DNA of 64,000 nt from Chromatiaceae bacterium. GTDB lineage: Bacteria > Pseudomonadota > Gammaproteobacteria > Chromatiales > Chromatiaceae. The notes under the pieces were generated by a model, which was given only the letters and a program-made list of their open reading frames with translations, had not been told where the DNA came from and made no database searches. A program made the translations under genes and the position numbers. Shown one piece after another: positions 24,826 through 31,999 of this stretch. Each line of letters begins with the position of its first letter. Position 1 is the stretch's first letter. Where the stretch lies: assembly GCA_024235315.1 (NCBI GenBank), contig JACKMP010000007.1, forward strand, positions 62,001-126,000, read 5' to 3'.

Positions 24826-25890
24826 TCAGCTCAGCGGTTCGCTGATGATCACTTCGCGTTGAGTACCCTGGAGTCTAACACGCGCCTGCATCTCCGGATT
24901 CATGTGCAGCCGCCCCTGGCGGTCGGTCAGCATGACATAGTGGATTCCCATCTTCCGCGCAATCCGGTGCCAGTCTTTCGGCCCTGCGACAAACAGTGCA
25001 TTGGCCGCCGCATCGGCGGTGGATGCGTTGGGGTGGAGGACGGTGACCGAGGCCGTTTCAGTGGCCGGGTAGCCTGTACGCGGATCGATGATGTCGTGGT
25101 AAGTCTTGCCGTCCCAGTTGAAGTTCCTGGGGTAGTCGCCCGCGGTGAAGGCGGCTTCGTTGCCCTGGACCTGCACTGTGGCGAGGATGCCGCCGCCGGC
25201 CGGCCCGCGCAGCGGCACGCTCCACGGATGTCCGTCACGTGATCCGATTGCACGCACGTTGCCGTCTACGCTGATACTCGCGTTGTTGATGCCCAGGTCC
25301 TGCAGACGGGCGATCGCCTGGTCGACCGCGAACCCCTTCTGTATGGCTCGAAAATCCAGCTTTACGGTCGGTTTTGATGCCGACACGCGAAAACCGTCGA
25401 TCGTGATGTCACGCATCGACGGGTGATCCCTGACGACCTGGTCGATAAGGTCCTGCGCGGGTGGACGCATGCAGTCGGCATCGCGCCCCTGAAAGCCCCA
25501 GGCCCGCGTCAGGTGACCCAGCGCCGGGTTGAACAGGCCTTCGCTCTGTTCGGAGAGTGCCTTGGAGAGGCGCAGCAGCGGCAGCACCGAGGGTGGCGCC
25601 GCAAACGGCGGGCTGCCCTCGTTGAACAACTGGTTCATGCGTGAGACCGGACCCGGCTGCCAGGCATGCCAGGATTTTTCCATCAATTGCATGTCCGCTT
25701 CCAGGACATGGGTGATCTCCGCGGCCCGCTGCCGGCCCACGCCGATCAGGGTGACGTCCAGCGTGGTGTCGAACGCGTTGATGCGCCCGCGCGATACCGG
25801 GTCCTGTCGGTCACAGCCGACACTGCCGGAGATGGCGAGGATCAGCCCCAGGAGGGCGCCGCTCAGTCGCGGAAAGGCAAGCATTCTCAT
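24826..25890 (-). CDS. apbE: FAD:protein FMN transferase
   Basis: Attaches FMN from FAD to threonine or serine residues of target proteins such as NqrB/C and RnfG/D, in the periplasm. It has 354 residues from the ATG at 25890. An N-terminal hydrophobic segment ends at a cysteine (SVGC, residue 25), which suggests a lipoprotein, as is usual for ApbE. Family motifs are PALGHLTRAWGF, DFRAIQKGFAVDQA and the metal/FAD site HHDI-like YHDIIDPRTGYP. It overlaps the gshB stop by four bases. It is an insertion relative to the gshB-tonB order of Pseudomonas. Confidence 0.95.
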   Translation of the reverse strand: MRMLAFPRLSGALLGLILAISGSVGCDRQDPVSRGRINAFDTTLDVTLIGVGRQRAAEITHVLEADMQLMEKSWHAWQPGPVSRMNQLFNEGSPPFAAPPSVLPLLRLSKALSEQSEGLFNPALGHLTRAWGFQGRDADCMRPPAQDLIDQVVRDHPSMRDITIDGFRVSASKPTVKLDFRAIQKGFAVDQAIARLQDLGINNASISVDGNVRAIGSRDGHPWSVPLRGPAGGGILATVQVQGNEAAFTAGDYPRNFNWDGKTYHDIIDPRTGYPATETASVTVLHPNASTADAAANALFVAGPKDWHRIARKMGIHYVMLTDRQGRLHMNPEMQARVRLQGTQREVIISEPLS

Positions 25891-26843
25891 ACTGCGAGTT
25901 TCTGCTCGATGCAATCCATCAGGGTGGCGCTGATGTTCAGGCCGTATAGCTGGTCCAGTTCGCGAATGCATGTCGGGCTGGTGACATTCACCTCGGTGAG
26001 AAAATCCCCGATCACGTCCAGTCCGGCGAACAGGATGCCCTGTTCACGCAAGCGCGGTCCCACAGTCTCCACGATCTGGCGGTCTTTGTCACTCAAGACC
26101 ACGCCAACGCCACTGCCGCCGGCCGCCAGGTTGCCGCGATTGTCGCCCGCACTGGGGATGCGGGCGAGGGCATAGGGGACCGGCTCGCCGTCGATCACGA
26201 TGATCCGCTTGTCGCCATCGCGGATCTCCGGGATGAATTTTTGCGCCATGCTGAATTGTGCGCCATGCGCGGTCAACGTCTCGATAATGACGTTTCGGTT
26301 GGGATCACCGACCCGTACGCGGAAGATCGATGCTCCGCCCATGCCGTTGAGTGGCTTGAGAATCACGTCATGGTGCGTGTCGATGAACGCATTGAACTCG
26401 GCATGACGGCGACTGACCAATGTCGGTGGGCATACATCGGGAAACCACGCGGTATAGAGCTTTTCGTTGGCATCGCGCAACGCCCCCGGTCGATTGACCA
26501 CCAGGGTCCCTCGTGCCTGCGCCTGCTCCAGCAGATAGGTCGTATACACGTACTCCATGTCAAAAGGCGGGTCCTTGCGCATCAGCACCACGTCAAGGCT
26601 GTCGAGTGGCGCGGTACGCTTTTCACCGAATGTGAACCAGCCGCCGGGGTCATCGCTGACCCGTAGCTCGCGCATGCTGGCGATGCAGCGCCCGTCTTGC
26701 AGGGTCAGGTCGTTTTGTTCCATGTACCAGATCGGGCAGTGACGCCGCTGGCCCTCGAGCAGCATTGCGAAGGTGCTGTCCTTGTGGATCTTGATCGTCG
26801 CGATAGGGTCCATCACGACGCCGAGCGAGAAGGGCATGCTCAT
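25887..26843 (-). CDS. gshB: Glutathione synthetase
   Basis: ATP-grasp ligase joining gamma-glutamylcysteine and glycine, the second step of glutathione synthesis. It has 318 residues, like the E. coli enzyme. The N-terminal LGVVMDPIATIKIHKDS block is characteristic, followed by the ATP-grasp glycine-rich loop (PLNGMGGASIFRV) and FAGLDVIGDFLTEVNVTSPT in the C-terminal catalytic core. It is the first gene of the nine-gene minus-strand run that ends at pyrK. Translation of apbE is coupled to its stop. Confidence 0.98.
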   Translation of the reverse strand: MSMPFSLGVVMDPIATIKIHKDSTFAMLLEGQRRHCPIWYMEQNDLTLQDGRCIASMRELRVSDDPGGWFTFGEKRTAPLDSLDVVLMRKDPPFDMEYVYTTYLLEQAQARGTLVVNRPGALRDANEKLYTAWFPDVCPPTLVSRRHAEFNAFIDTHHDVILKPLNGMGGASIFRVRVGDPNRNVIIETLTAHGAQFSMAQKFIPEIRDGDKRIIVIDGEPVPYALARIPSAGDNRGNLAAGGSGVGVVLSDKDRQIVETVGPRLREQGILFAGLDVIGDFLTEVNVTSPTCIRELDQLYGLNISATLMDCIEQKLAV

Positions 26844-27232
26844 GTTCTCTCCGGGAATGCGGGTTGGGTCACACTTTGTCCATTGCGTTGCATGCGGCTG
26901 TGAGAAGGACGACGGTATTGTTGCAGACGCTTGAGGTGCTTGCTATCAGCTGGATCAGACTCGCGCGCGATCAATCGAATGGCGCCTGCTCCACCACAAA
27001 CCCGGACGCTGTCCGCCCGTCGGTCTGCAACAAGGGGCTAAGGTCGGCGCTGGATTGACCGATACATAAGGGGATGGCGCGGGCGGGGTGTCCCGGTGCC
27101 AGCGGTTTTCACCTTGGCGTCCGCCGACAGGTGGTGACCTTCAAAGGACAATCCAGTGCCGCCGGCTGATACTCGCCGGTGTTGCCGGCCACGGCCATGT
27201 CAGCGACGGTGGCCGGGGCAAATGGAGAAGCG
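26844..27232. other. Divergent intergenic region between gshB and the pil-chp cluster
   Basis: A 389-base non-coding stretch. It must contain the promoters for the gshB operon (minus) and for the secreted-protein/pilG operon (plus). I looked for a cyclic-di-GMP (GEMM) riboswitch, which would make sense before pilus regulation genes, and saw none of its conserved blocks. A TTGACC at 27055-27060 has no matching -10 at normal spacing. No terminator or repeat is evident. Confidence 0.5.
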
Positions 27233-27640
27233 ATGACTGATCTGACCTCGTTGAATCGTGGCAAGGCGCGTTGGCCAGTGTCGGTGCGCATGGTCGCTTG
27301 TACGGCCCTGCTGCTGATATCGATACAGGCGGTACGGGCAGCGGACGACCCTTATTTGCAGCTTCTGGACCAGGAGGTGTCTAAGGTCGAGGTCGATGCG
27401 ACCGATAATGTTAACGATGCCGCGACCATTGAGGGGTCAGCGCATGATTCCGCCGGAACGGCATCGCTGGCATCGCGCAGCCATTTCGAGGCCGTGTTGC
27501 AGGAGCAGCATGTCGGGACCTACAGCTTCTACCGCAAGTTGCCGGAACGCAGCCGTGAAGAGATCTTTCTCGACTACAGTGGCGGCGCCTCGATGGATGT
27601 ATTGCGCAAGAAGATCGTCGACAGGTTTCTGCATCCTTGA
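27233..27640 (+). CDS. Hypothetical secreted protein upstream of pilG cluster
   Basis: A 135-residue protein not assigned to a family. The ATG at 27233 has a good GGAGAAG ribosome binding site eight bases upstream; an in-frame codon at 27179 lacks one. A signal peptide runs to about residue 38 (VRAAD). The remainder is acidic in its first half and ends in a conserved-looking block with FYRKLPERSREEIFLDY and a terminal KIVDRFLH. Its stop abuts the rhodanese gene, so it is probably in the same transcript as the rhodanese and pilG. Function unknown. Confidence 0.75.
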   Translation: MTDLTSLNRGKARWPVSVRMVACTALLLISIQAVRAADDPYLQLLDQEVSKVEVDATDNVNDAATIEGSAHDSAGTASLASRSHFEAVLQEQHVGTYSFYRKLPERSREEIFLDYSGGASMDVLRKKIVDRFLHP

Positions 27641-27684
27641 GCGCCATGTTTCGTCCGAATTTCGATATTGTCAGAGGGATAGTG

Positions 27685-28422
27685 ATGACGTGTTTCTCGC
27701 GTAGTGCATGGGTGGTTGTGGTTTCGTTCCTGGTCCTGCCAGGTGTCCCGCAGGCCGAAGATCAGGTCAGGGTCGGCGAGACTACCGAGTTCATCCCGTT
27801 GGTCGAAGGCAAGCCCTATCTTCACGTCATTCACGACGGCCGCTCGGTCAAGGTACAGCGGGTTCAGGATCCGGACTACGAGCTCAAAGGCTATTTCGCC
27901 AAGACGGGACGCAAATGCCCGCCTTTCTGTATCCAGCCTGAGACGCCAGACCCCTCGGTGAAACCTATCGGTGAGGTCGAAATGTTCGACTTCATGGAGA
28001 CGAAACTGCGTGATGGCAGCGGATTGTTGATTGATGCACGGACTGAATCCTGGTTCCGCAAAGGCACGATCCCCGGTTCCGTGAACTATCCTTTCACCCT
28101 GTTTGGTGCGGGCAGTGACGACCCGGAGCTGGTCGCGATACTCAAATCATTCGGCGGCAAGGAACGGGGTGAGATAGGCGCAGTCGAGCGCCTGATGGAA
28201 GACTGGGGATGGGTCGATGCCCGCTACAAGACAGAGCACTGGGATTTCACTGCCGCGAAGGATCTGGTGGTTTGGTGCAACGGCCCTGCCTGTGGGCAGT
28301 CACCGCGTGCGATCCGCGGCTTGCTCGACGCCGGGTATCCAGGGGACAAGATCAAGTACTATCGAGGCGGCATGCAAATGTGGCAGCTATGGGGCCTGAC
28401 CACGGTCGTGCCGCGCAACTGA
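27685..28422 (+). CDS. Periplasmic rhodanese-domain protein
   Basis: A 245-residue exported protein with one rhodanese-like domain. The ATG at 27685 has AGAGGG six bases upstream and gives a signal peptide ending near PQAED; earlier in-frame codons (27637, 27646) do not. The domain has the substrate-entry block LLIDARTESWFRKGTIPGSVNYP and the active-site loop with Cys198 and Cys203 (WCNGPACGQS). Rhodaneses move sulfane sulfur, but a two-cysteine loop could also act in periplasmic thiol redox. It sits immediately before pilG, an unusual place for such a gene. Confidence 0.88.
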   Translation: MTCFSRSAWVVVVSFLVLPGVPQAEDQVRVGETTEFIPLVEGKPYLHVIHDGRSVKVQRVQDPDYELKGYFAKTGRKCPPFCIQPETPDPSVKPIGEVEMFDFMETKLRDGSGLLIDARTESWFRKGTIPGSVNYPFTLFGAGSDDPELVAILKSFGGKERGEIGAVERLMEDWGWVDARYKTEHWDFTAAKDLVVWCNGPACGQSPRAIRGLLDAGYPGDKIKYYRGGMQMWQLWGLTTVVPRN

Positions 28423-28455
28423 TTGAAGATGGATTTTGCAGACAGGGGGCAATGT

Positions 28456-28857
28456 GTGAGCAGCGACGACGCAGTAGAGATTGGTGGCCTGAAAGTCATG
28501 GTGATCGACGACAGCAAAACGATTCGTCGCACCGCCGAGACTTTGCTGAAAAAGGCCGGTTGCGAGGTCCTCACCGCCACTGATGGCTTCGAGGCCCTCT
28601 CGATCATCGCCGACAACCATCCCGACCTGATCTTTGTCGACATCATGATGCCCCGACTTGACGGCTATCAGACCTGCGCATTGATCAAGCACAACGAGTT
28701 GTACCGCGACATTCCGGTGATCATGTTGTCGAGCAAGGACGGCTTGTTCGACCGTGCACGCGGCCGGATCGTCGGGTCGGAGCAGTACCTGACCAAACCA
28801 TTTACCCGCGACGAACTGCTCGGGGCGATCAAGCGACATGCAAGCAAGGCGGCCTGA
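28456..28857 (+). CDS. pilG: Twitching motility response regulator PilG
   Basis: Single-domain CheY-like receiver that stimulates pilus extension when phosphorylated by the ChpA kinase. It has 133 residues from a GTG at 28456, which has AGGGGG six bases upstream; ATG 28429 is the alternative and would add nine residues. The sequence VMVIDDSKTIRRTAETLLKKAGC and the phospho-acceptor Asp62 in FVDIMMPRLDGYQTCALIK are very close to Pseudomonas PilG. It heads the pilGHIJ-chpAC cluster. Confidence 0.96.
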   Translation: MSSDDAVEIGGLKVMVIDDSKTIRRTAETLLKKAGCEVLTATDGFEALSIIADNHPDLIFVDIMMPRLDGYQTCALIKHNELYRDIPVIMLSSKDGLFDRARGRIVGSEQYLTKPFTRDELLGAIKRHASKAA

Positions 28858-28894
28858 TTCGGGCGGCATGCACAGAACTGGTGAAGCAAAGCGA

Positions 28895-29257
28895 ATGGCA
28901 AAGATCCTGATAGTCGACGACTCACCCACGGAACTGCACGTGCTGACCAAGATCCTGCAACAGGGCGGGCACGAGGCCCTGACAGCGGCTGACGGCGAGG
29001 CTGGAATCATAACTGCTAAGGCACAACAGCCTGATGTCGTATTGATGGACGTCGTGATGCCCGGCCTAAATGGGTTCCAGGCGACGCGAAAGCTGAGCCG
29101 TGACCCGCAGACACAACACATCCCGGTGTTGATGGTCACCACCAAAGACCAGGATACGGACCGGGAATGGGGTATACGCCAGGGAGCAAGAGGCTACCTG
29201 GTCAAGCCGGTCGACGGCCGTGAACTGCTGCAGAAAATCAACGAGCTGCTGCGTTGA
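28895..29257 (+). CDS. pilH: Twitching motility response regulator PilH
   Basis: Second single-domain receiver of the Chp system. In Pseudomonas it counteracts PilG, promoting retraction or acting as a phosphate sink. It has 120 residues. Asp52 in VLMDVVMPGLNGFQATR is the phospho-acceptor, and VTTKDQDTDREWGIRQGARGY matches PilH. The frame is open upstream to 28838, but the ATG at 28895 gives the family length. The stop overlaps a TTG in the pilI frame. Confidence 0.96.
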   Translation: MAKILIVDDSPTELHVLTKILQQGGHEALTAADGEAGIITAKAQQPDVVLMDVVMPGLNGFQATRKLSRDPQTQHIPVLMVTTKDQDTDREWGIRQGARGYLVKPVDGRELLQKINELLR

Positions 29258-29262
29258 TCGGG

Positions 29263-29823
29263 ATGCTGGAACTTCCGGACAACCTGCTGTCGGCAGATGC
29301 CGCGATGGCGTTGCTGTCGGACATCGAGCGGCGCAGCCACGAAGCCGCCGCTCGCCTGCCGGAGTCATCGGCAGTCCGCGACGTCTGGGATGGGCTTGTA
29401 TTCAGTGTCGCCGGCGTGCGGATCGTAACGGCTATGGACGAGGTGAGTGAAATGCTGCCATTCCAGGAACGGATCACCCGTGTCCCCGGTGCAAAGCCTT
29501 GGATGCTCGGCTTGGCAAACGTGCGCGGTAGCCTGCTGCCGGTCATCGATCTGCAGCTGTATTTCGGCGGCAAGGCGGTGGTGCCGTCCAAGGCTTCGCG
29601 CATCCTGGTACTGCGTCTGCGTGGGTTGGTGGCGGGTTTGCTGGTGCCGTCGGTACAGGGCATGCGCCATTTCAGTATTCATGACCGACTGAGCGACGCC
29701 CGGATGAAAGGTGCGCTCGGGGCCTACGTATACGAGGCGTTCGGCACCCATGGCGAGGTCTGGCCTGTGTTCAGCATGACAGCGCTGGCTGCAGACCCCG
29801 AATTCCGCACGGCCTCTGCGTAA
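29263..29823 (+). CDS. pilI: CheW-like adaptor PilI
   Basis: A 186-residue CheW-domain protein that couples the PilJ receptor to the ChpA kinase. The CheW core is recognisable by the central PWMLGLANVRGSLLPVIDL strand-loop and by GLLVPSVQGMRHF further on. The ATG at 29263 lies six bases after the pilH stop; a TTG at 29254 that overlaps pilH is an alternative start. Position between pilH and pilJ fixes its identity as PilI. Confidence 0.93.
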   Translation: MLELPDNLLSADAAMALLSDIERRSHEAAARLPESSAVRDVWDGLVFSVAGVRIVTAMDEVSEMLPFQERITRVPGAKPWMLGLANVRGSLLPVIDLQLYFGGKAVVPSKASRILVLRLRGLVAGLLVPSVQGMRHFSIHDRLSDARMKGALGAYVYEAFGTHGEVWPVFSMTALAADPEFRTASA

Positions 29824-29833
29824 GGACAACGAC

Positions 29834-29929
29834 ATGGCAGGCAGTCAATACAACGACAACAGGGAAAGCGGGCTCGTCGCCAAGGCATTGCGCCGGGCCG
29901 CGCCGACCGCTTCAGGAAACCGTCTATGA
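29834..29929 (+). CDS. Candidate 31-residue mini-ORF coupled to pilJ
   Basis: A short open frame starting at ATG 29834, with AAGGA seven bases upstream, and ending in TGA that overlaps the pilJ ATG (ATGA). The product would begin MAGSQYNDN and is basic toward its end. The good ribosome binding site and the four-base overlap suggest it is translated and couples pilI to pilJ. It has no recognisable domain and may be only a leader. It lies in a different frame from pilJ. Confidence 0.4.
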   Translation: MAGSQYNDNRESGLVAKALRRAAPTASGNRL

Positions 29930-31980
29930 AAACGACCGTGAAGAAAACCGCCGTTGGCAATCGCGCGATCCCCCTGCTTACGGCGCTGGTGCTGATAACG
30001 ATCGTCGCGGCGATCGTCGTGTTCGCGCATGTTTCGCGTACAGAGGGCTACGTCGAGCAGTATCTTGCAAGGGTCTCAGAGCAACAGGTTCTGAGTCAGA
30101 AGGTCGCGAAGTACGCGCTCGAGGCATCGGCTGGCGACCAGGCCTCGTTCGAGCGCCTGCGAACCGCACGTGACAGGTTCATCGTTCTCCTCGACGAACT
30201 CAAGGCGGGGGCGCCGGATGCGGGCCTTCCGGCGTCTCCGGAGGCGATGCAGGAGGAGCTGCGTCAGACCGAAAACCGTTGGCTCGCGCTGCGTGCCTAT
30301 GTTGACGAAATCCTGGGCAATCAGAGCGCGATTCTGTCGATCCGCGAATTTGTTCAGGTCATCAATGCGGCGATTCCACAGCTGCAGCAGGCATCGGAAG
30401 ATGTCGTGCGTATCCTGGTGCGGAGCCAGGCCGAGCCCCAGCAGGTCTACGTCGCATCGCGTCAGTTGATGCTGGCACAGCGACTGGGAGACAACGTGAG
30501 CCGGGTGCTCGATGGGGGGGCGCGGACGGCAGCGGCCATCGATCAGTTCAGTCAGGATGCCGATCAGTTCGGCCGCGTCCTCACCGGCATGTTGACCGGT
30601 GACAACGAACTCAGCATCGCGCGCATCAGCAACGCAGAAGCGGAAACCAAGCTGGCGGAGGCGGCCAGGCTGTTCCGCTCGATCAACGACCACGTTGCGG
30701 AGATCATCGAGACGGCGCCCGCGGTACTCCCGGCACTCGAGGCGACTGGCGAGGTGACGCCGGCTTCGGATGCGCTCGATACCGCAACCCGTGATCTGGC
30801 AGTGGCGTACAACAGTGATCGTAACGCCAGCGCCATCGGGCCGCTGACGATCGGGCCGACGCTGGTCACGGTACTGGGCCTGCTGGCTACCGTGCTGCTG
30901 TTGCTGCTCGGCCTTGCGCTGTTGCGCGACGCGCGCAGCAGGGCCCAGGAAGCCGACCAGCAGAACCTTCGCAACCAGGCGGCCATCCGCCGCCTGCTCG
31001 ATGAGATGGTCGATCTTTCCGATGGGGACCTGACCATCGAGGCAACAGTCACCGAGGACATCACCGGCGCCATTGCCGACTCGGTCAATCAGGCCGTGGA
31101 GGAGATGCGCACTCTGGTGACCACGATCAACGAAACCTCGGTGCGCGTATCCGCCTCGGCGCAGGAGACGCGCGCCACGGCATTGCGTCTGGAGGAGGCG
31201 TCCGACCACCAGCGCAACCAGATCGAGCGTGCAACCGGCACCGTGCAGACGATGTCCCAGGCGATGAGTGACATGGCCAGCGAGGCAAATCGCTCGGCCG
31301 AGACTGCCCAGCAGTCCGTGGACATTGCGGCAGCGGGTGGATCGACGGTGCGGCGCACCATCGCCGGGATGGACAACATCCGCGAGCAGATCCAGGAGAC
31401 GTCGAAACGGATCAAACGGCTCGGTGAGAGTTCGCAGGAGATCGGAAACATCGTCGAACTGATCGAGGATATCGCGGACCAGACCAACATCCTGGCATTG
31501 AACGCCGCCATGCAGGCCGCGATGGCGGGCGAGGCGGGCAGGGGTTTCGCGGTGGTTGCAGACGAGGTGCAGCGGCTCGCGGAGCGTTCGGCCAACGCGA
31601 CCAAGCAGATCGATGCACTGGTCAAGACGATTCAGGCGGATACCAACGAAGCGGTCAGTTCGATGGAATCGAGCACGTCCGAAGTGGTGAGCGGGGCAAA
31701 GTTGGCCGAGGACGCCGGCGCAGCACTGCAGCGCGTCGAACAGGTATCGCAGGATATTGCACAGGCCACCCAAGCGATGGCCGCCCGGCTGCAGCAGCAT
31801 TCCCAGGAAGTCGGTTCGATCAACGAAACGATGAACGTCATTCAGGAGATCACCAGCCAGACGTCGGAAGGCACCGAGCAGACCACCCAGTCTATCGAGA
31901 CACTCGCGCAGATGGCCGAGCAGCTTCGACAGACGGTGGCACGCTTCAAGCTGCCGGACGAAGACGCGATGGCTGGCTAG
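29926..31980 (+). CDS. pilJ: Twitching chemoreceptor PilJ
   Basis: A 684-residue methyl-accepting chemotaxis protein that senses pilus/surface signals and controls ChpA. TM1 is at about residues 14-34, a periplasmic PilJ-type four-helix region follows, TM2 is at about 305-335, then HAMP and a cytoplasmic signalling helix pair. The hairpin tip is ILALNAAMQAAMAGEAGRGFA, which departs from the classical NAAIEAARAGE in the way PilJ proteins do. ATG 29926 overlaps a mini-ORF stop. Leucine-rich TM2 is immediately preceded by a Pro-rich turn. Confidence 0.96.
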   Translation: MKTTVKKTAVGNRAIPLLTALVLITIVAAIVVFAHVSRTEGYVEQYLARVSEQQVLSQKVAKYALEASAGDQASFERLRTARDRFIVLLDELKAGAPDAGLPASPEAMQEELRQTENRWLALRAYVDEILGNQSAILSIREFVQVINAAIPQLQQASEDVVRILVRSQAEPQQVYVASRQLMLAQRLGDNVSRVLDGGARTAAAIDQFSQDADQFGRVLTGMLTGDNELSIARISNAEAETKLAEAARLFRSINDHVAEIIETAPAVLPALEATGEVTPASDALDTATRDLAVAYNSDRNASAIGPLTIGPTLVTVLGLLATVLLLLLGLALLRDARSRAQEADQQNLRNQAAIRRLLDEMVDLSDGDLTIEATVTEDITGAIADSVNQAVEEMRTLVTTINETSVRVSASAQETRATALRLEEASDHQRNQIERATGTVQTMSQAMSDMASEANRSAETAQQSVDIAAAGGSTVRRTIAGMDNIREQIQETSKRIKRLGESSQEIGNIVELIEDIADQTNILALNAAMQAAMAGEAGRGFAVVADEVQRLAERSANATKQIDALVKTIQADTNEAVSSMESSTSEVVSGAKLAEDAGAALQRVEQVSQDIAQATQAMAARLQQHSQEVGSINETMNVIQEITSQTSEGTEQTTQSIETLAQMAEQLRQTVARFKLPDEDAMAG

Positions 31981-31999
31981 GAGCGAAGGTAGTCTCGTC

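Noticed and set aside
26844..27232. Possible cyclic-di-GMP riboswitch before the pilus chemosensory genes
   Set aside because: The conserved GEMM blocks, such as the GCAAAGCC-type tract, are absent.
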